NCBI GenBank assembly: GCA_000469685.2
Contig: LS997563.1
Span: 26,958,897 to 27,022,896 of the forward strand
Source of the DNA: Haemonchus contortus
Lineage: Eukaryota; Nematoda; Chromadorea; Rhabditida; Trichostrongylidae
DNA: 64,000 bases
Reading direction: 5' to 3'
Shown: positions 1 to 12,800 of the stretch, piece after piece
Position numbering within the stretch: the stretch's first letter is position 1
How the letters are laid out: each line of letters starts with the position of its first letter
Notes under the pieces: generated by a model
Databases searched by the model: none
The model's input: the letters and a program-made list of their open reading frames with translations, nothing else
Told to the model about the DNA's origin: nothing
Position numbers and translations under genes: made by a program

Positions 1-849
1 AAGACACAGGTCGGATGAAGAGAGCGTCGATAACTAGCGAGTATATGATGCTGTCCACTGAATCTACTCAACAAACGATTCATTTTTTCCTGCCCCTCAA
101 GCCCTCAGAACAACGGTCTTTTAGAAAGGCTAATAATGGAACTATATGTTCAGAAACACCACGACGAACGGTAAATTGAAGTAGTCATGTTTTGAAACAC
201 GGCAAACGAAGGTAGAAGTGAAGTGGTTACGCATCAATGCTTTCTGTGTGCAGTTTGTATATTAACTGGTCCAGAAGTTCGGGATAGGGATGTATGTTGG
301 TCTAAGTCAGCTCGAGTGAGAAGTGATGCTCTCTAACAAAATCTGGTTTTCCAGAAATCATGTTAAGAAGATGTTCCTCCAGCAAGTTCAAGACCGTATG
401 ACAGAATGAGGCTTTTTTCCCTGCGGAACCAGAATCGGGGCCGGGTGAAGGTTTAGGCAAGGATTTATGAAAGCACAGACACCCTTGCATTTTGAAAACT
501 TTCACAATGGAGAGAGCCTAGGGAATGGTCTTGTAAAGGTAAAATAAAATAAAAACAGTTCTGAAAAAAGACTTTCAACTATAACGCGAATCTTTACTCA
601 CTCTAATCATTATTTCAAAAAAATATAGCGCTGTGTGACGAATGTGGGTATGGGTAAGAATGTGGGTAAGTTCGACCCGAGAGACCAGCCCAATCAAACT
701 GCCCCTACGATAGGTTGTGTACCGGCTACACAGTACACCATTGTGTATCTACTTAGTGGAATTTCCATTTCTCTCTATCCTTTGTATCATTGGGTGGAGC
801 GTTAGGAACCTAGAACGTACATCAATAGGAAAACTGAAGAGTTTCAATG
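1..849. other. Non-coding stretch, nothing recognised
   Basis: No homology, convincing exon or repeat pair was found. A short direct duplication (GAATGTGGGTA twice near 638-667) is present. If the unc-53 reading is right, this lies in an unc-53 intron. Confidence 0.5.
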
Positions 850-1791
850 AGAAAGAGATCTTCATTCTCTGAGAAGGCATCCATATGGCTACGATGATAC
901 GAATTCTATTTCAGAATCCTCTTTAGAACCGGGAAATGTGGCCAGTAAAGAGGACAATTCAACCAATCCATGTAAAACAAATAAAACGGATTGTTCAGAA
1001 TAAATTGAAAAAAAAAACTGCTGGGCAAGCTCACGATAGTCACGCTGCCTTTTTGAGACTTCATAAAAACCTTAAACAACAAGATAATGTACAATGAGAA
1101 GTTCGTCGGTCTTAATACGATGGACAATTATCGGCAGCATCGTAGAGCTGCAATTTACGACGGCTATGAAGATGATTTGTTCCCGTCTTTTTTCGCGATG
1201 CTAGCGGAGAAATCTTTGGGTGTAAAACATCGGTCTGTGGTCGAATCTGCAACGAGGGAACAGAAAGTGATAGATGACTTTGGAATCCGATAGAGGGCTG
1301 GGAGCGATGGCTAAGAACTACAGCAGTGTCCAAAGGATTTCAAACATTATGATCAGATGAGAAGAAGGATTTAGCTGGTGGAAAGAGATGATACTATCAG
1401 GGTAAATAAAGAACAAAGACAAAAAAGGAACAAAGTCGGAGGAAAACCTATCAATGAGCAGCCATCTGCCCAATTGCAATGGGAAGCGAACACGTATACC
1501 AAATTGGCGTTTTCACAGATATTAGTTCAAAGTACATAGAGATAAAGAAAGCTGATTTTGGGATCCTTAAAACGACCCCGACGCTCCCCAAGAAGGAGAA
1601 TGAGAGAGTTGCTGCTTCCTACTTATTGCAGAGCAGCTGGAACGCTGTAACCTGAAGTCTGCAGAATCTTGTAGTGAAGTTCCTCCTACTGGAATAGATA
1701 CTCGAGTCCCCAGGATCCCGGTCCATGTGCCAATAGCGGGCAACTACAAAATCTCACACATCAGCATTAAATGACCGGTAATTGATGTGAA
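850..1791 (+). pseudogene. Possible decayed coding region, family unknown
   Basis: Six plus-strand open stretches of about 28 to 68 codons follow one another in shifting frames: about 850-993, 1012-1095, 1087-1293, 1337-1540, 1465-1658 and 1632-1790. Each ends in a stop or overlaps the next. Residue content is protein-like, rich in charged residues, with pieces such as YDGYEDDLFP, KHRSVVESATREQK and QIGVFTDISSKYIEIKK. The plus strand is open in some frame for nearly 950 bp, which would suit an old coding sequence (transposon or gene copy) broken by frameshifts. An AATAAA overlaps the first stop near 991 and is followed by an A-run. I do not recognise the family, and each stretch alone is within chance expectation. 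It would be nested antisense in an unc-53 intron. Confidence 0.22.
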
Positions 1792-3827
1792 TATGCGCAG
1801 ACGTAGTGTATAGATGCTGATTGCGCTACGAACCAGCCGCATCCTCTACCCTGGCACCAATTACAGCAATTAGCCTCGTGTTTCACCTAGGTAATTAGAG
1901 AGAGACTAACATCCATCAGTGTGTAAGATGCACCCAAGTGATTGGAAACCTATTCAGACCGCTATTGAAGAACATCTATGAACAACAAACATATCAACTT
2001 TTCCACCAGAGGGCTGAGGGCTTTATGAAAATTAAGGAATTTCTATGAGTTACGAATAGCTTTACACGTCTTCCACCTCCAAATACAATTAGCTCATTTC
2101 GATATCTTGACTTAGGCTTTGTAAAGTTGTCGTCCTCGGGCGTAGGTAGTGGTTCAGTGGCAAGTGGAGCACTATCACACACGGACGGGCCGAGAACAGA
2201 AATCCGAATCGACACTACCCTAGGACAACCAACCACTACATCCCGACAAGGTCCCGACAGCCCCGAAATCCTCATACGCAACACACGCATTCGAAAAGCG
2301 TATGTTGCGTATGTGGATTCCGAGGATCTGGGATTGGATAACTGAAAAGCGACTTTTAATACAAAACGAAAGGGGGAGCTCAGCTCAGAAAGTTCGGTCA
2401 ACGCTGAAAACTTGATACTGTGAGACCATCCTTCCGAGGAGAAGTCTACGAGATCATGTCAAACCAAAAATCAGATTTTTCTCGTGGATTTTTTGTTTTA
2501 CCATATAGAAGATCTGGGAATATTCAAAGCACACTCAGCCTTCGTTGGATTGACCTCGCTCACCTCATTTACGTGGCAAAGGTGTATGTACGCAAACATA
2601 CGACAGCTGCTTCGGGACGACATTACAGCCGAAGCTGTTGACACAAACTAGTCATTAAAACTATTATGGAACGGCCACGAGGATAGGAAACGGATAAATG
2701 GAGTGATCGCTACGCATCTATCTTCTTAGCGATTTGTAGAGCTTAACGTTTTGAAGGGGTATGACACTCCTACCTTCAAACCACGTCGAGGGCGCCACGT
2801 TTGTCCCCCTGAGAAGTGTTGCCCCATATCAAATTTGGTATTGGATAACTGCATTTCCCCTCCACGGGATTCCATAAGCAGGATGTGCACATATATATAA
2901 TTGTAAAGAAATAAATACAAATAAAAAAAAGTAAGCCAAGATGACAGCAGCAGAAAATAAAAGATTCGAGCAAATGAAGCGGTTCGCACTTTGGAATTTT
3001 GAAAAAAAATGGATGGTGCATTGAAAAGAGTTGTCTTGGCAATGCCTTTCACCATCATTTTGTACAACTGAGTAGGGCGATCAATTTGAAGGTTTCGAAG
3101 TCGACGGACACCAAAAGTCAATTGTTTTCTTTTTTTTGAAAATAGCGTATCAACTTCTAAGAGACATTCTTCAGTTGTATTCGGTTTGGGTCGGTGAGGC
3201 TTCTATCGAGGCGATTACTCTCAATTAGAGTTATTTATTACTTAACATCGATGTTACTGATTATCGGTTATTGCATTCTGAGTACTGGCTATTGGTTAAT
3301 TACTTATTTTTGGTGCTACTAGTACAAAAGAGCATATTGTCGTCAATGTTTTGACTTGTTGTTTCATTCAGTGATATTACTTCGCCGAACTACGCGATCT
3401 GAAAGCCTCACAAGGTTGGTGAATAATGGGCAAAACTTCAGCCTCGGACGAAATTCGAACCCATACTTGTGCTAGTGCTAACAGTCATTAGTGTGAAATT
3501 ATAATGGGATAAGAAGACACTAGTTCGATGAAAGATGTTAGACAATCAGGATTCGGACGAATTATCAGGGCAATGGGTCGTGTGGGACATCTTGACCGCT
3601 ATCAAGAAAATGACAAGAAGAGGAGAAAAGGGACAACAGGGAATTGCCGCGTTACTTTTCACCTAGCATCTCGAGGGCAAGGTGCCTGGCGTGACCTGTC
3701 AGCTGTACGATCAACTCGGCCATCTACCGTGTAGATATGAGTACTGCTTAGGAGAGCTTAAGGCAACACAGTCAGTTGAACACTGACGAACAATAACAGT
3801 GAAAACCAAAAAAAACCCAAAACTCAC
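1792..3827. other. Intronic or intergenic stretch
   Basis: Just downstream of the second unc-53 exon, so probably unc-53 intron. I looked here on the minus strand for the rest of the CH domain (the counterpart of the C. elegans segment leading to GNLGAVLQLL) and did not find it. A GC-rich block at 1994-2401 is open on both strands but without clear homology. On the minus strand, 3451-3462 is a good Pol III B-box-like match (GGGTTCGAATTT), perhaps the scar of a tRNA-derived SINE; no A box was found. Confidence 0.45.
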
Positions 3828-3886
3828 ATTGGTATTGACTCGTGCCAAATGCGATGTAAACTGCGGCGAATTGACGTTATCGGGCA
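3828..3886 (-). CDS. unc-53: unc-53 exon, second part of CH domain
   Basis: This 59-bp exon continues the CH domain of UNC-53, the nematode neuron navigator (NAV) homologue, a cytoskeletal adaptor needed for directed cell migration and axon outgrowth in C. elegans. On the minus strand it is preceded by a strong acceptor (TTTTCTTTCAG) and followed by GTGAGTTTTG. It starts with two bases that complete a codon with the single G ending the exon at 9739, giving VP, then DNVNSPQFTSHLARVNTN. From memory, C. elegans UNC-53 has VPINEFSPAFTKRLAKITSN at the same place, so spacing, the SP-FT core, LA and the final N all align. The exon ends in phase 0. The following part of the domain is not in this window. 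Confidence 0.85.
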
Positions 3887-6800
3887 CTGAAAGAAAACTT
3901 TTGAAAAAAATGTCAGCAATTCAATGCAATGCGCTAACGCAAGTGAGGAACAATTTCTCAAAATGCGGGTAGAAGGTGATATTTAAGAAATACACGAGTA
4001 TCATTCTAACTCCCCCTCTATCTGTAGAGCCATGAAGAAGTCATGAGTGTAAAAGCAAATTTGCCAGCAAGACGTGATGCATTTGATTTGTATTCTGGTC
4101 GTTAACATTTTTCTGATGCGCTCGGTTCCCTTCCCGACCTTACCGGCCCTTGATACAAGTGGCGGTAGTGCCCCCCAATTTCCCCGAGGGATAGTGGTTT
4201 TGCGGTGTCTATCATATACTTCCCTTGAAGATCTAAACCTCTCCTTTCATATCGCGTGATTACGCGCAACCGGGTGCGGCGAGCTCAACGCGATTAACGG
4301 GGAAGAGTACACACATAAAAGAACAGAGTATACGTCGATGTGTATTATTAATAATTACTGTTTTGTTCTACTCTACTCAGACGCCTCGTCATCTAGGTCG
4401 TTATTCAAGCAGCTAGCAAAATGTTCTAAATGAGCAATCAAATTTGTCAAAGTTTTCAGCGGCACCAAATTCATGGGTGTGTATAGCGTCCCAATGAGTG
4501 CAGTACACTTCCCTCAATATTTCTAGTCGCATAACATAAGGTAAGATAAATAAATACCATTAAGGTCAGCATCACTGAAACCCAATGAGAAGAAAGAAAT
4601 CCTGAAGTTTGTTGAGACCACCCATAATTTCCATTATTACAAAAATATTATAGATTGCCTCTATGTCGAAGAGTCGCGAACTAAACTCGATTCTCGATGC
4701 AATCGCAGGGGAATCCCGCAAAATCGTAAACGGATTACGGCATAGTACATTAATTGTAGCAAAGTCTGTGTACGTGTAACAGCTTCGAGACACCTCTAGA
4801 GAAAATGGGGTCTCTTAAGCAAACCAGTCAGTTAAACAACCATTAAGTATAATTTAGTGGTTGGAAAACTTGTTCATTCGGCATTACTGTGAGATTATTT
4901 CGCTCAAGTTAACTAAGCTTTCCACAATTTGTGGAAACTGCCCTATTTTAGACTGCTGGGAAGAAGTGAAAGCAGCTGTTACAACATGGTCTGATCCTCA
5001 GAAAGTAGTGCGTCAGCTTCATGGAACCACAATCACTTCAATAAATTTCAACAAAAGTTGATCGCATGGTGTATGCCGGACACAGAGCACTTCTTCTCAC
5101 AGTCTTCTCTTACACAAATATATGGAAAAATAAAGTGCTCAATTTTCCTGAAAATTGCGCTCAAATATTTGAACTAGACGTGAAAATAGGAGATACATAC
5201 GACTGGATCCCATCAGATCATAGACGACACGGTTAAATAAGATCAGCTCAGCATTCAACATTTACATGTTTCCATAAGGCTAACAAATGATCTCTAATTA
5301 ATGAGATAAGTGCTCGCGAATCGCAAACCAGATGGGGGCATAACCCATATGCCCATGCGAGTGACGCTATGATTTCAATCCCGTCAAGCGTTACGGTTTG
5401 CAGTAGATCTGATTAAGTTCAATACCACCCAGCTGCTCAATAGATGGGGAATCGGAAGGCTGAGGTGGAATTTTTTCTTCGTTTTCTTCAAGTTGCTCGA
5501 ATCTATGTGCGAAAAAGTGGAAAAGCAGCGGAATGAATAGTTCGTTCTGAAATCCTGCTTGATTTCCCAAACCAAAAGGTTCAATCAAGAATTTTTAAGT
5601 TTCTGCTCATATCATCGACCAAAAGATATGGAAAGGACGCTTCGTGGCGAGTGGCTACTACAGACCTGTGAAAAAGAGAGCGAGGAGGAGATCATGCAAA
5701 GGAGGACGTCTTGATATAGCCTCTGACGGGCAAACAGGGCAGAGCTTGGTCCACTGCTATGAATCAAGACCGAAACTAAACAAAACAAACAGGCACACCT
5801 ACAGAAGAGAATCACAGCAGTTCACTCCAACGTATATCCACCGATCAAACACATCATCTAAACTTTTCGTGGTGATGGTCTCAGGTCTGACAAAAAGGAT
5901 TTTCTACTTTCAAATAGAAAAATATGCGAATTCCACGGATGCGCATTCCGCTACGCAAGTTTCGTAATGACTGTGAAAAACAGGAGTCAACAAAGGAAAA
6001 CATCAAAACAAGTGTTTCTGTGGCGTTATGGGAAATGATGGTCCAATATAAACAGAAAGCGAAGATGGGTAATACTTAAACGACCGTTCCACCAATATGT
6101 TTAGCGCACGAAAAAGTGTTGATGTGAGAGGTTCGGCAGTTTAGAGCGAAACAATCGTCATAAATCAGTTCCGCAACGAGACGCCCTCGAAACGATGTCT
6201 TCTTGTCCTGCCCATGTTGTCCAAATTCACGAACTTCTCTTATGTTCGGCACAACAACACGCACACACATATGCCTGAAGACGGCAACAAACCCGTCCCC
6301 ATGCAACAATTTTTTCCGATTAAACTGGATTTCAGGAGCCATCACTACGAAGAACAATCGGTGAAGAGTCCAGGAATAGAAAGGATTTCCTATCAAAGCC
6401 TTTCATATAGTCGAAACTAGCATAAACGAAATATGAAGCAGCAATGGCATCAGCATGAATATTTATGAGTATCAAATTGTAGATAAACATCATTTTTAGA
6501 AAGGGCTGGATACCCGGCGTACAAGTGCACTTTCCCATAGAAATAGTTCTCCCTGGGCAATTGAGCAGCAAGGGCCACAGCGATGACGATTTGCCAGTGT
6601 GACAGAATCAGGTTTCAATAGCGCCTGGAGTTACGCCACAAATGCAACTTATGTTCAAAGGTGCGGACACATCTAAGTTTACTTTCTACTTCTGGTGGCT
6701 TGGGCTGTGGCAAGTTCAAAAGTTTCTATCGACGAGAAAATCCAGATGTAGCGTGTGGGTGAAACGATCGTCGTGCTTTGGCTATCCGTCAAAAAACCCC

Positions 6801-9738
6801 GAAAGTTAGCTCTGGCACGTGTGAACGACTCAGTATCTACAGGGAGTATAAACATGTGAGAGCAACTTCAACGCTCGACAGATTTCGATTCACGCAGAAT
6901 CGACAGAATCACGCAGCACCTAACACACGAACAAGCAAAAATCATCCATCTTCCAATATATGGAAGCATTTTTTGAGTTCTCGCCCGGAAACTAATCAAG
7001 GAAAACAAGTAGGAAATGCATGTAGACTGTACCGAACCCATTTCCAGTAGCTCCATGGAAAAATTCAAAAATAGAAGCAATCGAGTAATTAGTATGCGCT
7101 TACTCGTGCAATGCTTCCGTTAAAGCAATGAGCAGACGGTTCGGATTGAGTTTCAGTGCCTATTTGCCTAATCATCGCGGCGGCTGTCTATGGAGGGACG
7201 GAGTTGTTGCGATGGTGAGCGACATGAGAAAAACCCAGATGCAGAACGCAAAAAAAGTAACAAAAGTCTGGCAAAAAGGGGCTGAACAAATTTTGAATAC
7301 GACAGGATCTTCTGCGGCGATAAGTAGCGCAAATAAAAAATAAGAAGATACGATAGAAAGCAAAAGTTGGCTTGGACAAATCGAAAGCATGGAAAAGGTA
7401 AAAAAAAACGGCAAAAGCGCTGAAAAACCAGGAAGAAAAATGGAAAAATGTTCGTTGGTTCACAAAGGTGAGGATGGGATCGGATCCCTGCATGCTTCAA
7501 AGCAAACAAGAGGGGGGGGGGGAGGAGCTCCTGATCAAGAGTCGCAAAATTGCTCAAACGATTCATGATCTGAAAAGCTGATCCTTCCATCCATTTCCGC
7601 TCGAAGGTGTCTCTGCGTTTCTAAGACTCTATAGAAAACCACAAACATATCCTAAAACTCTGGGCAAGAAAGGGCGACGAGCCTGATCAGCAACGGAAAG
7701 CAAGTGAGGAGCTTGTGATAAATCACAGCCAGTAAAAATGAGCAAGAACAGTTGCAGTTGGAAGTTCAAAGCATACCATGAAAAGTTACCGGCTACCGGA
7801 TTATACTTAATAAATTAGGCCGCGCAACAACTGCCGCAATGCCGTCCACATTCAGCACCGCAACAGCCGACGGTGGAACAGCCGCCTCTGCTGGGATCGC
7901 TATGAAGCGGTGGTGGTCCGTAAACAGCTTACAACATTTCGCGGCGAACGGAAGTGCAAAGTGAAATCGGAGTGCCCTCGTAACCATCAGCTGCGCATGA
8001 CTCATCCTCCGTGCCTTTGCGAAAAGTTGGTGCTGTAAAACTAATATTCAAGTCGCCCACTTTCTACCACCTCTACTCCCCACATCATCGCGGGCAACAG
8101 TTCTGGGGAGCAGGCATTACGATAGCGTGTCAGCTCCGAACAGTCAACTGTTGTCAAACCTGTTATCAGCTGCACCTGAGGGTCTTTCTCATAAATCGTA
8201 ATGTTAGAAGTGAGTAGGGGCAGATGCCATTGTTCAGGGCTAAGGCAATAACAGGTATGTTGAGTACAAAATGTGTCCTTGTCAGCTTCGAGTAAATTCA
8301 CTGCTGGGACTCCCCGTTCAGCAGACTAATTTTTTCATCGAGAATGAAGTGAAGGTGGCTTCTTGTCCATGCCTTCTAACCTTGAAGGTTTTATAGTTAT
8401 ATGAAAGGCATCAGTAAAGGTCAACAGACTCTCACCACACCATCTCCTTTGCTGATAACTGTGTTGCTGATCCATATCACGCGAATAACATTTAGTCCCT
8501 AGTTAGAGGCAAGTTCTGATCCACTCAGACATCGCGCAAGAACTGCTTCATTAATTAAATGCACAATTTATAAATGCATAATTTAAGAAATTCGGGATAT
8601 CCAGCTTCAGACGAACAATGGAAGAGATAGACCAGAATAGTGCAAAAGTGGCGAAAAAAACGCAAAAATTGGCGTAATTAAAGAAATATGAGGCTTCAAA
8701 AATGAAGTAGCGACGGTAGAGGTTGCATGGTAGGAGTATTTGGACGAGCTGTTCGAACGCGCGCGCCATTGTCATTGCATACAGCTGGCTGCAATACGCT
8801 GCCGGTGGTGTCCCGATGCGAATGGTGTGTCCTCTATAGGTTTTGGCTTGAGAACTCGTCCGTCTAGCCTTGGGTGTGTACGTCAGCAAAGCCGGTACTG
8901 GGGCCCTTATTACGTCCTATCTTGACGTTTTTCGACCCGACAGCGTCCTTCAGGCTATCTTTTGGGATCACAGGTTCATAAAATGGGGAAATCTCAGGAG
9001 CCATTCTGAATGTGAACTGCGCTTTTGAGCAAGTATAGCAGTTAACAACAAGGCCCTGACAATCTAGGCTAGAGATGACGGCTTTCAGAAAAGAACAGTA
9101 GGTGACGATCATCAACGGTATCTCGTATGTCCCTTGTTGATCACGCAGTCGAGTGGGATGTTAACGCTTATGGAACCACAGAAGATTAGTTACTTGCTAG
9201 GACCTTTGGCATTCGATTCCTGGGAGCTGTCGCAACGAACACAGCGCGTGATCGGGAAAACTGCAAATCAGAATCTCCGAACTACTTTCGGGTCTTTGAA
9301 GGTGATGATTGGTTCGAAACGCCTACCAAATAAAGCAGTTAAACTATAAAAACCTGAACGGCAGAACTGCGTAGTTTAAAATGCCAAAGCCTGCAGTGGA
9401 CTCGAACCAATCTCAGTAAAAGATCGTTCGAACTGCTTGAAAAAGTGTATGAAGTGAAATTTCGCCCTCTCCCCTGAACAAGCTTCTGTAACCAGTCTCT
9501 ATAACAATGCCTATGAACAGGTGTTTTTTTTTTGGTAAAGAGGAATGTACCAACGAAGCCTCTCACCCTTCCAGGAAAATCAGTTCTTATGGCATAACGA
9601 GTAAATGAATTTGGAAAAGAAGAAAATGAGTTCGACATGTGTGATCACTTAATTGAGGGGCAAGACAGGATCCATTAAGTATTGAGGCTATCGAGTAAAA
9701 TGGGGTCCAAGAAGATACCACACGATTGCATAACTCAC
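3887..9738 (-). other. unc-53 intron between the two CH exons
   Basis: A phase-1 intron of 5,852 bp, running from the donor GTGAGTTATG (minus strand, below 9739) to the acceptor TTTCTTTCAG. It interrupts the CH domain between the two valines of LIQVVVP. Inside lie one copy of dispersed repeat R2 (about 8620-8860), an 11-base G tract at 7512-7522 and a GC-rich open stretch at 7793-8005 that I could not assign. Intron-sized ORFs and chance splice-like pairs (for example 5211-5275) occur but do not fit the CH reading frame. Confidence 0.75.
8620..8860 (+). repeat. Dispersed repeat R2, copy A
   Basis: A stretch matching 10905-11165. The shared core runs GGACGAGCT, a short gap, CGCGCGCCATTG, then CATACAGCTGGCTGCAATA, and ends in GTCCC-TGCGAATG-GTG and a CTCTA motif. 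An AT-rich flank with GCGAAAA-type runs precedes the core in both copies. No long ORF and no terminal inverted repeats were seen. It lies inside the large unc-53 intron. The function is unknown; it may be a SINE-like or MITE-like family. Confidence 0.6.
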
Positions 9739-9856
9739 CGACAACTTGGATCAATTTCGCCACCAAGCGATAATCACGTAGTTCATTTGAAATGTCGTCG
9801 ATAGGCTTGAAGTTTCCTGCCCTCGATAAGTACCGATTCACCCAATCGGTGTAGAT
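9739..9856 (-). CDS. unc-53: unc-53 exon, start of CH domain
   Basis: A 118-bp exon encoding 39 residues that begin IYTDWVNRYLSRAG, then DDISNELRDYRLV and LIQVV. This is the start of the calponin-homology domain of the NAV family. From memory, C. elegans UNC-53 reads IYTDWANRHLSKG, DISNDFRDYRLV and LINVIV here, and vertebrate NAV2/NAV3 read IYTDWANHYLAKSG. UNC-53 links actin and signalling adaptors during cell migration and neurite guidance. The minus-strand acceptor is CCATTTCAG and the donor CG|GTGAGTTATG. The exon enters in phase 0 and leaves in phase 1, matching the exon at 3886. In C. elegans about ten residues precede IYTDW, so a short upstream first exon is expected at higher coordinates. 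The family call is strong; orthology rests on nematode-specific residues such as RDYRLV. Confidence 0.9.
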
Positions 9857-12800
9857 CTGAAATGGTGAGGTTATATAAGGAAGAAAATGCCATTGTAAAG
9901 GCATAGATTATGATATGATTAGTCAGCTGCTTCGGATTGACAGGATGGGGTGGGGTGGGGAGTCCTCCAAAATCTATGTACTGCGATTTACCTGAGGATT
10001 TTAGGGACTCATGCAACTAGGAATATGCACAAGGAAAATGTCCGCTGCACTAAAGAGGGACGCAGATTTCATCTGATCGCAAGTTACTACCGCTTAACTA
10101 CATACTTTCCATTCATTCCGTCGAATGCTATTAAAACATTCAGCTGGGTTCGTTGACTTAATTTGCTTGGTTGGAGATAAAAATAGCAGAAGGTCCAACC
10201 GTCTTCCTTTCCGTATGCGAGCTCGACCCTCCCGAAGTGGAAATAGGTCATTAGTTGTAAGTTGGGCTTGGGCCGTGATATGTCGTGATTGGCAGAGGTC
10301 TGTCATGTACGTATTGCAAAAGCTACTTGTTGCACATATCTACAACAGCTGGTTTTTGCATGGCATTTCACAGAAGTAGCAGAAAAAAGTTTTAATCATG
10401 CGGGTGTTTCAGCAGTTTTGACACATCGCACCGAACAAGGAAAATGAAAAGGGTGGCCTTCCAAAAACCAAACGATCGGAAGTCAATGGTTGTTGTTCTT
10501 GAGCTCGATCAGAATTTCACTGGAACAGAGGATGGATGACGCCCACGATTTGCCTCTTTCTCTTGAGCCTAATTAAAGCTACTCTCTTCGCATACCACAA
10601 TAGTTCGACCCTGGTCATTGTACGCGCGATGCTCCGATTCTAAAACCACACTTCCCCATCCATTCCCATGCACATGAACCTTCAGCACATGACTCTTGAT
10701 CGCTAAGGGCATGGTTATTCGAAAATCTCATTTCCTGCCCAGTTCATGGGTGAGCCATCTAACTCATTTGGTTAATTTGGATAGTCTTATTATTATGACA
10801 CATTGTTCGGGAACTTGTCTTATAGAGTCATTCACTTCAAAATGCTCAGAGGACAGCGAATTTTGGCAACCAAAGCAAACAAATGTGAACCCTCTACTCA
10901 AAAGCGGCGAAGAAAATGCGAAAATCGAAAATATTAAAAAAAAAACAAGACTTCAAAAAATAAATAAAATTAGGGGTTGAACAAGAATGTGACAACAACA
11001 GAAGTTCCATTGGGAAGTTTTAAAACACTGAAGGAGTATTCGGACGAGCTTTTCAAACGCGCGCGCCATTGCATACAGCTGGCTGCAATATGGTGCCTGC
11101 GTGCAAGGTGTGGGTCCCAGTGCGAATGTGCAACCTCTACAACTTTCATAACGCTTAACAACACGTTCAGTCATCTTTGCATCTGGCAGAAAATAACAAG
11201 TAGATAGATCTGTCGTTGAAGAAATGCCTTACAAGCAATGCTAACTGATCGTACCACCTTCGTGTTAGATTTATGTTTAGGCTTCCAAATCAAATTCAAT
11301 CATCCAATCCAGTGAGAAAAATCATGGATGATCTTAGAAAAGGCGCAGTTAGCGAATGATAGCAAGCTCAAATTCTCGGTAAGTCTCCAAACACTTGTTA
11401 GTCTTCATTTTCACATCATTAAGTTCACGTTACACCTCACTGCAGTGTAAATGAAGCGTTCGGGTGCAAGAGGGCAGTGTAAAGGTAATTCACCCTACTC
11501 ATGAAAATTTGATACTCCCGAAGGTCGTATTCGTGTATTTCAGACACGAATTTTAACAGAACCATTGCAAGGAGGGATTTGCATGCAGTTGGCGATATTT
11601 GAATAATAGCCAAATTATAATTCTTCAATGAAGCAAAGTTTGTGGTAAATAAATGGGACAACCCAACCGACGTAGCTATCAACAGAACAGCCGTAATGAG
11701 TTCTGAACACTATGTATAATTGAGAAGAGCAAGGGATACTGCGATGTGGGTGACCTAAAGCTATGGCAGCCAGCCAAAATTTGAAAATGGTCAAGGCAAA
11801 GATTTTCTATTCGCTCCTACTCAGCTGCACAGGTGGCTTGTAATCTGCATAGTTACCAGAGAGAGACTCCGAATATCCTCAGATGCTGAAAGCTCGTTCA
11901 ATGCCATTTGCGATGATTTACATGCGAAAGGCGGAGTGGCATCGGGGAATTTCTTGAGATTGCAATAATGAGTGTACAGAAGGTCAGTAAACGATACAGA
12001 AAAGCGGAATCAAACGAACACAAACCAGGAAGGGACAGAAAGCACAGTATTGCCAAAGACAGGACAATTAAAGTAGCCATGATAGGATGGTAACGGAGCA
12101 GGACTTATCGAAGTTATCAATTAGGGGGATTGTCAAAGAAGTCCTCATTACCTAATCTATTTAGGAATACCGCTAAATTTCCGACCTCAACAAAAACTGC
12201 AGGATCAGAAAATGCAGAAGGCTGCTCAGTCATTGGAATTGAAACACGCACCCCTTTACCATTTTCTCTGACGAGAAAATTTTTACGACAAAGTCATCCT
12301 CAACAAAGGAAAAAAGACCTTGTTCACGCATCAAAAGCACAAGCATCGAAAGTGCTTTCTTTCACGGAAAAATGTATTAGGTAAGGAGGAAGCTACTTAC
12401 TATAAGATGGTGCTGACGCGCACCCGACTTACTAATGACCATCCTGCTCACAAAATTTCACCCACTCGATTTCTCTCTGTGACCTCTAGTAGAGCCCCAG
12501 TTCGAGCCTATAAAAACAAGACCAAAGATTGGCAAGGAAGAGATGGAGTGCGAACAATACGAGAGGAGTCCTGCTACTTCGAGACTGTACCAGGGTCAAA
12601 CTGCTTCATAATTCTGAAACACCGTGTAGAATCGCAAGCGAAATTTTGGAAACTTGATATTGGGGTTTGGGCATTTCAATTGAACACCTTTGATACGACT
12701 GCATTGTCAGCGTCCATATGAAAGAATACAGAGCTGGCTAAGGAGGAGAGCGACCTACGATTATCAAATTTACTGGCTTTCCAAGTGAAGGTAGGATCGA

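Noticed and set aside
1994..2401. 135-codon minus-strand frame, with a plus-strand frame (2127-2345) that also looks coding
   Set aside because: Both strands are open in a GC-rich block and frames of this length are expected by chance in 64 kb. No homology and no paired splice sites.
5211..5275. Minus-strand exon-like segment (MLNAELILFNRVVYDLMGSS) with donor GTATGTATCT and a possible next exon near 5120-5154
   Set aside because: It lies between two unc-53 CH exons that join perfectly without it. It shows how readily splice-flanked frames arise by chance here.
7793..8005. GC-rich minus-strand frame with Ala/Val-rich sequence
   Set aside because: 71 codons is within chance range; no homology, no splice context.
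9395..9415. Perfect Pol III B box (GGTTCGAGTCC, minus strand)
   Set aside because: No A box or foldable tRNA around it, so not a tRNA gene.
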